Positions 56,287 through 64,000 of a stretch of DNA of 64,000 bases are shown here, piece after piece. The stretch covers positions 110,503 through 174,502 of the forward strand of contig NZ_LPVY01000025.1 of assembly GCF_001613805.1 (NCBI RefSeq), read 5' to 3'. The stretch's first letter is position 1, and each line of letters begins with the position of its first letter. The translations under genes were made by a program, and so were the position numbers. The notes under the pieces are model-generated. The model searched no databases, was not told where the DNA came from, and saw only the letters and a list, made by a program, of their open reading frames with translations. The stretch comes from Thalassospira lucentensis. Lineage in GTDB: Bacteria > Pseudomonadota > Alphaproteobacteria > Rhodospirillales > Thalassospiraceae.

Positions 56287-57327
56287 TCAGGCCGAGGCGC
56301 GCGGAATGATCTGGAAACCGACATCAATGCTTCTGCTGGGTAATTCCTGATTGCCGATCCGGGCGACAAGGGCGTTGGCGGCCTGTGCGCCCAGATGTTT
56401 GCGATCGATATCGACCGTGGTCAGGGCCGGAAGGGTGAAGGCCGAAAAATCCTGATTGCCAAAGCCCATTACGGCAATATCGCCGGGGACGGATATGCCG
56501 CGTGACTGTGCCTCGATCAGAACCCCATGCGCCAGAAGATCCGAACTGCACATCACCAGACCATTACGAAAACCACCGTCAATTGCGCGTGCCAGTCCGT
56601 TGCGGCCACGTTCGATGGTTGCACCGCTTTCAAAACAGACAGCACCCGGTGTTGTGCCGGTCAGTTTTCCGAAACGGGTGCAGAATGCGTCCTTGCGGCG
56701 GAGGGCGCGTTCATCGCCCGCCGATACAGCGATGGCATTGCGATAGCCGCGTTCAAACGCGAATTGCGCCATCTCTTCGCCAGCCCGGATATGGGAAAAG
56801 CCGATACAGACATCAATCGGGGATTCCGTTGTATCCCACACTTCGATGACCGGGATGCCAGCCCCCAGCAACATGCGTTTGCAGCCTGCTGAATGATGGA
56901 TGCCGGTCAGAAGAATACCATCGGGGCGGCGGCTGAGCATCGTTGTTAGAACAGCCTGTTCTTCTTCCTGTGAAAAGCCGGTTTCGGCCATAAGAACGTG
57001 GTAGCCCGACCCGCGAATGACATCGATGAAATTCTGCATCAGGTCGGAATAGATGACATTGGTAATCGATGGCACAAGGGCCGCGATCAACTGGCTGCGT
57101 TTGGATGCCAGGGCACCGGCCACCATGTTGGGAACATAGCCGGTCAGCTCAATCGCATCCTGAATGCGCTTAAGCGTGTTTGCCGAGACCTTTTTCGGAT
57201 CATTCAGGGCACGCGAAACCGTCACCTGCGAAACACCAGCCAGCCGTCCCACGGTTTCCATGGTGACCGTGCCGGATTTCAGATCGCCATTTTTCAGGAC
57301 GTCATTATGTTTCGGTACATTAAGCAA
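56287..57327 (-). CDS. LacI-family transcriptional regulator
   Basis: A 346-residue LacI/GntR-type repressor. The helix-turn-helix and hinge are VTMETVGRLAGVSQVTVSRALNDP (about residues 21-44) and NMVAGALASKRSQLIA. The sugar-binding domain runs from about 75 to the end with CIGFSHIRAGEEMAQF and DIAVMGFGNQDFSAFTLPALTTVDID. The predicted start is TTG at 57327; the next ATG (57261) would cut into the DNA-binding domain. It lies after tctA on the same strand with a 145-base gap. Two matching palindromes in the tctC/dehydratase divergent promoter are its likely operators, and a sugar acid or its 2-keto-3-deoxy derivative its likely inducer. Confidence 0.92.
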   Translation of the reverse strand: MLNVPKHNDVLKNGDLKSGTVTMETVGRLAGVSQVTVSRALNDPKKVSANTLKRIQDAIELTGYVPNMVAGALASKRSQLIAALVPSITNVIYSDLMQNFIDVIRGSGYHVLMAETGFSQEEEQAVLTTMLSRRPDGILLTGIHHSAGCKRMLLGAGIPVIEVWDTTESPIDVCIGFSHIRAGEEMAQFAFERGYRNAIAVSAGDERALRRKDAFCTRFGKLTGTTPGAVCFESGATIERGRNGLARAIDGGFRNGLVMCSSDLLAHGVLIEAQSRGISVPGDIAVMGFGNQDFSAFTLPALTTVDIDRKHLGAQAANALVARIGNQELPSRSIDVGFQIIPRASA

Positions 57328-57472
57328 ATCGGTTTCTCGTGACAGGTCAATCCGTTATGGATCATTCCGGATATCGGATCGGGTGAGCCCCGAATTCAAA
57401 CATTACATAAGGCATTCATCGGGGGCAAGCCAACCGTCCGTCACCACAGGCGACAGACGGCTGTGCCGGTGG

Positions 57473-58963
57473 TTAGCGCATTTTTTTGGTTTTGCGCGAT
57501 ACCATGATCGAAAAGCCGATCGACAGGGCAATCAGCACCCAAAGCAAAACCGCAATCCAGCTTTTGGTAAAGAAGATCGACAATGTGCCAAAAGACTCAA
57601 GGCTTTTGACGAAATAGATTTCTGCCGACGGGCCAAGAATGAAGCCGATGATAAAGGGGGCAATTTCAAGGCCGATCTTGTGTGCCAGATAACCAAACAG
57701 CCCAAAGATCAGTAGCGTCCAGACATCGAACATCACCCCGTAATTGATCGTATAGGCACCCACCACGCACATCATCAGGATGATCGGAAACAGGATGTTT
57801 TTCGGAACCGATACCACCTTGGCGATATGGCGGATGGCAAAGATCATTACGAGGAACATGACAAGGTTTGCCACCAGCATGGCGATGATCATTGCATCCC
57901 ACGTTACCGGATTATTGCCGATAAACAGCGGGCCGACCTGAATGCCCTGCAGGGTGAAGGCCCCGATCAGGATGGCTGTGGTTGAATCGCCCGGAATACC
58001 AAGTGACAGTAACGGCACCAGTGCCCCGCCGGTCAGGCCGTTATTGGCGCTTTCCGATGCAATCACACCGGCCGGTTCACCCTTGCCAAAACGTTCGGGA
58101 TGGCGTGAAAAGTTCTTTTCCTGACTGTATGCCAGGATCGAAGCCGCACTGCCGCCGACACCGGGCAGAATGCCGACAAACGTACCAATCCCCGAAGACC
58201 GGATCAGATTGACGATTTGACCCTTGAAAACCGACAATCTGAACGGTTTGCCCTTGGCGATTTTTACACCCGAAAGTCCCTGTCCTTCGGGCATGCCGTT
58301 TTCGGCTTCGATCAGGATTGTTGCCAGACCGAACAGGCCTATCAGAACCGGCAAAAGTGAAAAGCCGCTTTCAAGGTAATATTCAAGAAATTCCGGGACG
58401 AGACGCAATTCGCCGTTACCGCCACGCGAAATGTCATAGGCACCGATCAGGCTGATGAAGATGCCCAGAACGCCGCTGAAGATGCCGACCAGAAGGCTGC
58501 TGCTGAGTGCTGCCATGACGGTAAGGGCGAAGAAGATGATCAGGAATTTTTCGATATAGGAAAACTTGATCGCGAAATCGGCAAGTGCCGGCGCAAATAG
58601 ATAAAGTGCCGCGAGGCTGATCAGGCCGCCAATGACCGACGAGATGATGCCGATCTTGAGCGCATTTTCGCCTTCACCGGCCATCGTCATCGGATAACCG
58701 TCAAGCGTAGTCGTGATTGATGATGGTGTACCAGGGATATTGAGCAGGATCGCGGGGACAAGACCGCCGGAAATCCCCCCGACATAAAGGCCCAGCAAAA
58801 GTGCCAAGCCGTTTTCAAGCCCCAGCGAATAGGTCAGCGGCAAACAGACTGCAACCGCCATGGTCGCTGTCATGCCGGGGATCGCGCCAAAGATGATGCC
58901 GATCACCGTGCCAACGGCAACAAGCGTAAAGAACAGCGGTGTCAGGATGGAAAGAAGATCCAT
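57473..58963 (-). CDS. tctA: Tripartite tricarboxylate transporter, large permease TctA
   Basis: A 496-residue inner-membrane permease with about ten to twelve helices. Signature segments of the TctA family are AIPGMTATMAVAVCLPLTY near residue 27-45, GGISGGLVPAILLNIPGTPSSITTTLDGYP near 62-92 and GILPGVGGSAASILAYS near 260. It works with TctB and a periplasmic TctC protein to import carboxylates using an ion gradient. It is last in the tctC-tctB-tctA transcript, 39 bases after tctB. Confidence 0.94.
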   Translation of the reverse strand: MDLLSILTPLFFTLVAVGTVIGIIFGAIPGMTATMAVAVCLPLTYSLGLENGLALLLGLYVGGISGGLVPAILLNIPGTPSSITTTLDGYPMTMAGEGENALKIGIISSVIGGLISLAALYLFAPALADFAIKFSYIEKFLIIFFALTVMAALSSSLLVGIFSGVLGIFISLIGAYDISRGGNGELRLVPEFLEYYLESGFSLLPVLIGLFGLATILIEAENGMPEGQGLSGVKIAKGKPFRLSVFKGQIVNLIRSSGIGTFVGILPGVGGSAASILAYSQEKNFSRHPERFGKGEPAGVIASESANNGLTGGALVPLLSLGIPGDSTTAILIGAFTLQGIQVGPLFIGNNPVTWDAMIIAMLVANLVMFLVMIFAIRHIAKVVSVPKNILFPIILMMCVVGAYTINYGVMFDVWTLLIFGLFGYLAHKIGLEIAPFIIGFILGPSAEIYFVKSLESFGTLSIFFTKSWIAVLLWVLIALSIGFSIMVSRKTKKMR

Positions 58964-59002
58964 GATAAATCTCTTGGGTCAATCCGCGCCTTGGTTCAGG
59001 AC

Positions 59003-59428
59003 CTATGGCAGCGAGATATTGAAAAGTTCGGACAGGATGTACCAGACAAGGCTCGGCGCGATGATCGCATTCAGTCCCGCGATAAAAAGCTGTTTGCGTC
59101 CGCGTTCATGTAGATACAGCACGCTCATGCCAAACAGATACGGGATCGAGCATAGGTAAAATCCAAGGCCGGTATTGGGAAACAGATCACCAACCGCAGG
59201 CATCGCCAGAAAATAGACGACGGTTCCGGCAATCGTTCCGAAAAACCGCATATGGTCTATGCCAACCGGCCACCAAGGGCCATTGCCAACCGCGGCCAAC
59301 ATGGTCTTGCCGCGCGTCACAAGGATGGCAACAAAAAGAATGCCTAGGATGACGGCAATGATGGTCGGGAAAACGGTGTGTGATGTATCGAAATTGATCG
59401 ACACACCAAGCAGGGAGTCTTGGGACAT
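59003..59428 (-). CDS. tctB: Tripartite tricarboxylate transporter, small permease TctB
   Basis: A 141-residue membrane protein with four hydrophobic segments, as in TctB: about 19-37 (VFPTIIAVILGILFVAILV), 59-77, 84-101 and 118-138. The ATG at 59428 has GGAGGCGTCCC directly upstream; the longer frame (to 59464) has no comparable site. It sits between tctC and tctA on the same strand, about 144 bases after tctC. Confidence 0.88.
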   Translation of the reverse strand: MSQDSLLGVSINFDTSHTVFPTIIAVILGILFVAILVTRGKTMLAAVGNGPWWPVGIDHMRFFGTIAGTVVYFLAMPAVGDLFPNTGLGFYLCSIPYLFGMSVLYLHERGRKQLFIAGLNAIIAPSLVWYILSELFNISLP

Positions 59429-59571
59429 GGGACGCCTCCTTATTTCGCCTGTCTTTCCATCCATGTTGGGACAGCTGCGGCAAAATGCGAAATTCCGATC
59501 GGGTTCGGTGTTTCTGGCCGGGCAGGGCAGGCGAAACCGGCCCGAAGCAATGTCCGGGCCGGATGATGGTC

Positions 59572-60618
59572 TTAGTTCGTGGCGATTGCGTCGATGATGT
59601 GACGGTAATCTTCACGCTTTGCCTTCAGATATTCCGTGGCTTCTGCTGACGGCTTGAAGTTCGGGATAAAGAAGGATGCCTTTTGGGTTTCCTGAATTTC
59701 GCCCGCGGCAAAGATTTCGGTCAGAGCCTTGTCTATCGTGGCAATCTGTTCCGGATCCATGTCCTTGTTGAACAGCAGGAAGAATTCCTTGTCGAAGGTG
59801 AAATCCTTTTCGCCATCCATGGTGACGCTGACATTCGGGGTGGTGAATGCCAGAAGTTCGTCACGCGTGGTGTCGCCCATGCCTTCCGGGTTTGCCTGTG
59901 CGATGGTTTCTTCGCGGGCGGTCAGCCAGATGAAGCGCATGGCTTTCTGGTCGTCTTCCGGAAGCTGGGTGAACTGTTCGTTGGCCTGGACCGAGCCATT
60001 GATCACGTCAGCCTGACCATCAAACAGCAACTGGTTTTTATCGGCCTGGGAACCGGTATTGACCGGAACGATGTTTTCCTCAGCACCCGGATGCTGGATT
60101 TTCACGGCGTTCTTAAGTGCTGAGAACCCGATTTCCGAAACGCCACCGGCCTGAATGGCAACGCGGACACGCTGTCCGGCGGCGGCAGCGGCAATCACGT
60201 CTTCCATGGATTGCAGCGGCGAATTTTTAGCAACGAGATACGCATTGCCCGGGTTGATTGCGACGGTCGGGCCGACCTTGAAGTTTTCAAAGATGTCGTC
60301 GTAACCGCGAACGCCATACAGATGCGCAAGATAGGATTGATCATGGAAAATCATGATCGTGGTGCCGCGACTGTCACGTTCCAGCGCCTTGAAAGCTTCG
60401 CTGGCGCCGACCGCGTCAACCTTGACATTGATATCGAGTTTTTTGGAGAGCGCTTCGGCGATGATCGCGCTGTTCTGATAGGTGTCGCCACCGGTCGATT
60501 TGGAACCGATTACCATGCGGACATTGCCTGGCAGTTCCGATGCGCTGGCGAGAATCGGTGTTGCAACCATGGCGGCCAAACCGGCTGCGGTTGCGAGGGT
60601 TTTGAAAAGTCCGGTCAT
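59572..60618 (-). CDS. tctC: Tripartite tricarboxylate transporter, periplasmic binding protein TctC
   Basis: A 348-residue binding protein with a signal peptide (hydrophobic about 8-25, cleavage near ASA-SELP). The body matches the TctC/Bug style: VRMVIGSKSTGGDTYQNSAII near 33, AVGASEAFKALERDSRG, and the long C-terminal helical part. The ATG is preceded by GGGAGGAAACA. It is first in the tctCBA transcript and divergent from the aldonate dehydratase gene. Context points to an aldonic acid ligand, for example arabinonate or xylonate; this is inference. Confidence 0.88.
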   Translation of the reverse strand: MTGLFKTLATAAGLAAMVATPILASASELPGNVRMVIGSKSTGGDTYQNSAIIAEALSKKLDINVKVDAVGASEAFKALERDSRGTTIMIFHDQSYLAHLYGVRGYDDIFENFKVGPTVAINPGNAYLVAKNSPLQSMEDVIAAAAAGQRVRVAIQAGGVSEIGFSALKNAVKIQHPGAEENIVPVNTGSQADKNQLLFDGQADVINGSVQANEQFTQLPEDDQKAMRFIWLTAREETIAQANPEGMGDTTRDELLAFTTPNVSVTMDGEKDFTFDKEFFLLFNKDMDPEQIATIDKALTEIFAAGEIQETQKASFFIPNFKPSAEATEYLKAKREDYRHIIDAIATN

Positions 60619-60744
60619 TGTTTCCTCCCGAATGACACGTTCCTGATCGTGGGCTCCTTGCCCATAATGGCCCGGTCGGGGTGGTTCCCGAGGGCAGCAC
60701 TTTGCTTGTTCTTGTTATTGTCACCTGTAAATTTTCAGGCGATA

Positions 60745-60758
60745 TGAAAGCGCATACA
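60745..60758. promoter_or_regulatory. Operator-like site 1 (LacI type)
   Basis: TGAAAGCGCATACA agrees with the perfect palindrome at 60866-60879 in 12 of 14 positions, including the central GCGC. It lies 127 bases upstream of the tctC start, in the promoter region of the minus-strand arm. Confidence 0.6.
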
Positions 60759-60850
60759 TAAATTCATACAAGTCGATTTAACTTCTGTCAATCCCGGAAT
60801 CTTTGGTCTTTTTCTCTAAGCTTCATCTGGTGAAATACCTGTAAGATAAC

Positions 60851-60879
60851 TTGACAACGGTTTTGTGTATGCGCATACA
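60851..60879 (+). promoter_or_regulatory. Promoter with overlapping LacI-type operator 2
   Basis: A consensus -35 TTGACA (60851-60856) is followed 17 bases later by CATACA (60874-60879) as a possible -10. The perfect 14-base palindrome TGTATGCGCATACA (60866-60879) covers this -10. A LacI-family protein bound here would block initiation of the dehydratase operon. Confidence 0.7.
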
Positions 60880-60963
60880 TTGAATCATAAAGGAAATCGC
60901 ATTGTCCTGTTGGTTCTGCATGTGCATAGTCAACCGACAGGGTGGATACACGGGAGGAACGCC

Positions 60964-62709
60964 ATGTCCGAAAAACAAAAAAAATCTGCCGAAGATCTCA
61001 GAAGCGCGCGCTGGTTTGCGCCCGACGACTTGCGTTCGTTCGGGCATCGTTCGCGCCTGATGCAGATGGGCCTTGATCCGGAAGACTGGACCGGTCGTCC
61101 GGTTATCGGAATTCTGAATACCTGGTCGGAATTGAACCCGTGCCACGCGCATTTCCGCGAACGTTCCGGTGATGTCAAAAAGGGCGTGCATCAGGCGGGT
61201 GGTTTCCCGGTCGAACTTCCGGCGATTTCGGTTGATGAATCTTTCACCAAGCCGACCTCGATGCTGTATCGCAACCTGCTGGCGATGGAAACGGAAGAAA
61301 TGATCCGCTCCCACCCGCTGGATGGTGTGGTTCTAATGGGCGGTTGCGATAAAACGACGCCGGGTCTTGTCATGGGGGCGATTTCAGCCGGTGTGCCGAT
61401 GATCTATCTTCCGGCCGGGCCGATGCTGCGCGGCAACTATGCCGGTAAAATCCTTGGTTCCGGGTCGGATGCCTGGAAATACTGGGATGAACGCCGTGCG
61501 GGTAACATCAGTGACGAGGAATGGGTGGGTGTCGAAGGCGGCATTGCACGTTCCTATGGTCACTGCATGACCATGGGCACCGCATCGACCATGACCGCGA
61601 TTGCCGAAGCCATGGGGCTTTGCCTTCCCGGCGCATCGTCGATCCCGGCACCGGATGCCGGTCATATCCGCATGTCGACCCAGTGTGGCCGCCGCATCGT
61701 TGATATGGTCTGGGAAGATCTGACGCCCGAAAAAATCGTTACCCCGGCATCGGTTCGTAACTCTGCTGTTGTTGCCATGGCAACCGGCTGTTCGACCAAT
61801 GCGGTGGTGCATCTTCTGGCGATGGCGCGCCGGGCCAGCATCAAGCTTGATCTTGATGATCTTGACGCACTTGGCCGCACCACGCCGCTGATTGCCAATA
61901 TCCGCCCATCGGGCAAGGGCGATTACCTGATGGAAGATTTCTTCTATGCTGGTGGTTTGCGCGCGCTTATGGCGGAGCTTGGCGACAAGCTTGATACAAG
62001 CGTTACGACCGTTACCGGCAAGACTCTCGGCGAAACGCTTGAGGGTGCGACTGTCTATAATGACGATGTCATTCGTCCGCTGTCCAACCCGGTCTATCAC
62101 GAAGGATCGCTTGCGGTTCTGCGTGGCAATCTGTGCCCGGACGGGGCGGTGATCAAACCGGCTGCCTGTGATGAACGGTTCCGCAATCATCAGGGTCCTG
62201 CCTTGGTGTTTGACAGCTATCCGGAAATGAAAAAAGCGGTTGATGATGAAAATCTTGATATCACGCCCGACCATGTGATGGTTCTGCGCAATGCCGGGCC
62301 GCTTGGCGGGCCAGGTTTCCCCGAGTGGGGGATGCTGCCAATTCCCAAGGCGCTGATCAAGCAGGGGCATCGCGACATGCTGCGCATTTCGGATGCCCGT
62401 ATGTCGGGCACGTCTTATGGGGCCTGTGTGCTTCATGTTGCACCTGAAAGCTATATCGGCGGGCCGCTGGCACTTTTGAAAACCGGCGATATCGTCAAGC
62501 TTGATCTTGATAACCGTCGTCTGGACATGCTGGTGGATGAAGATGAACTCGAACGTCGTCGTGCGGCATGGCAAAAGCCCGAGGATCGCTATCAGCGCGG
62601 TTATGGCTGGATGTTTGGCAAGCACGTCACCCAGGCAAACGAAGGTTGCGATTTCGACTTCCTATCGCCCGATTTCGGCAAAACCGCGGGCGAGCCGGAT
62701 ATCTTCTGA
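60964..62709 (+). CDS. IlvD/Edd-family aldonate dehydratase (arabinonate/xylonate type)
   Basis: A 581-residue dehydratase of the IlvD/Edd family, which removes water from a sugar acid to give the 2-keto-3-deoxy acid using a [2Fe-2S] cluster and Mg. Cluster Cys candidates are in NTWSELNPCHAHF (near 51), GGCDKTTPG (near 121) and SYGHCMTMGTAST (near 195). The substrate/phosphate-site block is RISDARMSGTSYGACVLHV near 480. Subfamily style, with an N-terminal RSARWFAPDDLRSFGHRSR, is that of pentonate dehydratases and not of dihydroxy-acid or phosphogluconate dehydratase. The ATG follows GGGAGGAACGCC. It begins the operon divergent from tctCBA. The exact sugar acid cannot be read from sequence. 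Confidence 0.88.
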   Translation: MSEKQKKSAEDLRSARWFAPDDLRSFGHRSRLMQMGLDPEDWTGRPVIGILNTWSELNPCHAHFRERSGDVKKGVHQAGGFPVELPAISVDESFTKPTSMLYRNLLAMETEEMIRSHPLDGVVLMGGCDKTTPGLVMGAISAGVPMIYLPAGPMLRGNYAGKILGSGSDAWKYWDERRAGNISDEEWVGVEGGIARSYGHCMTMGTASTMTAIAEAMGLCLPGASSIPAPDAGHIRMSTQCGRRIVDMVWEDLTPEKIVTPASVRNSAVVAMATGCSTNAVVHLLAMARRASIKLDLDDLDALGRTTPLIANIRPSGKGDYLMEDFFYAGGLRALMAELGDKLDTSVTTVTGKTLGETLEGATVYNDDVIRPLSNPVYHEGSLAVLRGNLCPDGAVIKPAACDERFRNHQGPALVFDSYPEMKKAVDDENLDITPDHVMVLRNAGPLGGPGFPEWGMLPIPKALIKQGHRDMLRISDARMSGTSYGACVLHVAPESYIGGPLALLKTGDIVKLDLDNRRLDMLVDEDELERRRAAWQKPEDRYQRGYGWMFGKHVTQANEGCDFDFLSPDFGKTAGEPDIF

Positions 62710-62787
62710 TCCGGTGATGATCGACTGATGACAAACAGGTGGCGCACCCATCGCGCCATCACCAACAGAATTCAGGGACTTTGACCA

Positions 62788-63699
62788 ATGGCACTTTCCA
62801 AAGCCGATTTGCGTGGCGTGCTGTCCGGTATTTCCGGCATTCTTGTGACGCCTTATGATGAAAACGGCGATGTCGCGCCGAAAAAGCTTTCGCCGATTAT
62901 TGACCGTGCGCTGACTGCGGGGGTTCATTTCCCGGTCGTAAACGGCAATACCGGCGAATTTTATGCCCTGACCACGGACGAGGCCATTACCATGGCCAGA
63001 TCGGTTGCCGAAATGCTTGATGGTCGTGCGCCGATGCTGGCCGGGGTTGGTCGCGGCATTCGTGATGCGGTTGCACTGGCAAAGGCATCGGCAGAGGCCG
63101 GTGCCGATGCGCTTATGATCCATCAGCCACCAGATCCCTTTGTCGCGCCGCGTGGTGTTGTCGACTATATTAAACGCATTGCCGATGCATCGGATGGTTT
63201 GCCGATGATGCTGTATCTTCGCAACGATACGATTGGCACCAAGGCGATTACCGATCTATGTGCTGTTGAAGGTGTTGCCGGTGTCAAATGGGCGACGCCA
63301 AATCCGATGAAGCTGGCCGAGGCGATTTCAGCCTGCGATCCCGATATCGTATGGGTTGGCGGTTTGGCCGAGGTTTGGGCGCCGACTTTCTATGCGGTGG
63401 GCGCGCGTGGCTTTACGTCGGGTCTGATCAATGTGTGGCCGGAACGTTCGATGGCGATCCATGCGGCCCTTGAAGGCGGCGATTACGAAACCGCCCGCAA
63501 ACTGATTTCGGAAATGCGGGCATTTGAAGATGTCCGGGCCGAGGAAATGAATGGTACCAATGTGACCGGAGTTAAATCCGCGTTGCAGCTTCTGGGCAAT
63601 GACTGCGGTCCGACCCGTCCGCCATCAGCCTGGCCACTGACGCCTGCGCAGCATGACAAGCTTGTCGGTTTCATGCGCGAAAACAAACTTGTGAAATAA
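62788..63699 (+). CDS. DHDPS-family 2-keto-3-deoxy sugar acid dehydratase/aldolase
   Basis: A 303-residue class-I TIM-barrel enzyme of the dihydrodipicolinate synthase family. Seen: GILVTPYDENGDV near residue 17, the pyruvoyl/carboxylate loop NGNTGEFYALT near 51-61 (family GTTGE position), the Tyr in MMLYLRND near 135, and the Schiff-base Lys in GVKWATPNP near residue 162. Between an aldonate dehydratase and a semialdehyde dehydrogenase it most likely converts the 2-keto-3-deoxy pentonate to 2-oxoglutarate semialdehyde. Alternatives are an aldolase splitting it to pyruvate plus glycolaldehyde, or the decarboxylating glucarate-pathway enzyme. It lies 78 bases after the dehydratase. Confidence 0.82.
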   Translation: MALSKADLRGVLSGISGILVTPYDENGDVAPKKLSPIIDRALTAGVHFPVVNGNTGEFYALTTDEAITMARSVAEMLDGRAPMLAGVGRGIRDAVALAKASAEAGADALMIHQPPDPFVAPRGVVDYIKRIADASDGLPMMLYLRNDTIGTKAITDLCAVEGVAGVKWATPNPMKLAEAISACDPDIVWVGGLAEVWAPTFYAVGARGFTSGLINVWPERSMAIHAALEGGDYETARKLISEMRAFEDVRAEEMNGTNVTGVKSALQLLGNDCGPTRPPSAWPLTPAQHDKLVGFMRENKLVK

Positions 63700-63732
63700 G
63701 CGCCGGGATATCCCAGCGCAAAGGAGGCACCA

Positions 63733-64000
63733 ATGTCCTATAACCTGACAGGAAAACATCTGATTGCCGGCGAATGGGTCGTAGGCGATCAGACCTTCCA
63801 GTCCGAACCGGCCCATGGTCCGGCCAATACTTTCCCGGTCGGCACCCCGGCCATGGTCGATCAGGCCGCCAGGGCCGCCGAGGAAGCATTCTGGTCCTAT
63901 GGCTATTCCACACGTGAAGAACGCGCGAAGTTCCTCAATAAAATTGCCGACGAGATCGATGCCCGCGGTGCGGAAATCACCGAAATCGGCACCCAGGAAA
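63733..64000 (+). CDS. Aldehyde dehydrogenase, 2-oxoglutarate-semialdehyde type (partial)
   Basis: Only the first 89 codons are inside the window. They show the N-terminal part of an aldehyde dehydrogenase: NLTGKHLIAGEWVVGDQTFQ, AAEEAFWSYGYSTREERAKFL and ADEIDARGAEITEIG. The style matches 2,5-dioxovalerate (ketoglutarate semialdehyde) dehydrogenases, which give 2-oxoglutarate in Weimberg-type pathways. The ATG follows AAGGAGG. Catalytic residues lie beyond the edge, so the specific activity is inferred from operon context. Confidence 0.8.
   Translation, partial: MSYNLTGKHLIAGEWVVGDQTFQSEPAHGPANTFPVGTPAMVDQAARAAEEAFWSYGYSTREERAKFLNKIADEIDARGAEITEIGTQE

Noticed and set aside
57440..57472. Hairpin CCGTCCGTC / GACAGACGG downstream of tctA
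   Set aside because: It has a mismatch and no following T-run on the minus strand, so it is too weak to list as a terminator.
61384..62625. 413-codon minus-strand frame opposite the aldonate dehydratase
   Set aside because: Same reason: it mirrors a conserved enzyme and shows no domain or ribosome site.
1..64000. CRISPR arrays, insertion sequences, prophage or tRNA genes
   Set aside because: I saw no regularly spaced repeats, transposase or integrase motifs or cloverleaf signatures.

Overview
The window reads like a chromosomal segment of a marine-type alphaproteobacterium of the order Rhodospirillales; a Thalassospira-like organism is my best guess. This is an inference from codon and base composition (mid-50s percent GC), the NAD-linked FdsGBAD formate dehydrogenase, TctABC- and TAXI-type transport proteins and general protein style. 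I see no tRNA, rRNA, insertion sequence, integrase or CRISPR array.

Layout. (1) 0.2-6 kb: an orphan TAXI-type periplasmic binding protein, converging on a four-gene, overlapping minus-strand operon: membrane sensor, sensor-HAMP-MFS fusion, PF04392-type binding protein, GNAT acetyltransferase. (2) 6.2-9.1 kb: two DUF697 membrane proteins flanking a tiny membrane protein and an SPFH/band-7 protein. (3) 9.1-43.3 kb: a hybrid NRPS-PKS cluster with phosphopantetheinyl transferase, three giant synthetases in one operon (2126 + 5189 + 1174 aa), an ABC exporter, a FhuF-like [2Fe-2S] reductase and a TonB-dependent receptor. The last three, with Fur-box-like sites, make a siderophore the most likely product. 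A LysR gene and mmsA sit between synthetases and transport genes. (4) 43.5-56.3 kb: a formate/oxalate block: histidine kinase and sigma-54 response regulator, twin identical palindromes and a near-perfect -24/-12 promoter in front of an OFA-family antiporter, then a LysR regulator and fdsG-fdsB-fdsA-fdsD-fdhD. (5) 56.3-64 kb: a sugar-acid catabolic locus: LacI regulator, tctA-tctB-tctC on the minus strand, and divergently an IlvD/Edd-family aldonate dehydratase, a DHDPS-family lyase/dehydratase and the start of a ketoglutarate-semialdehyde-type dehydrogenase (cut by the window end). Two matching operator-like palindromes lie between the divergent arms.

The assembly line reads: protein 1 = C-A-T, KS-AT-T; protein 2 = TubC-type docking-C-A-T, C-A(Ser)-T, KS-DH-KR-T-T with no AT, C-A-T, C; protein 3 = A(interrupted by a methyltransferase between A2 and A3)-T-TE. 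The most unusual items are this mixed cis-AT/AT-less architecture with the interrupted A domain, the sensor-HAMP-MFS fusion operon, and the compact sigma-54 circuit in front of the OFA antiporter.
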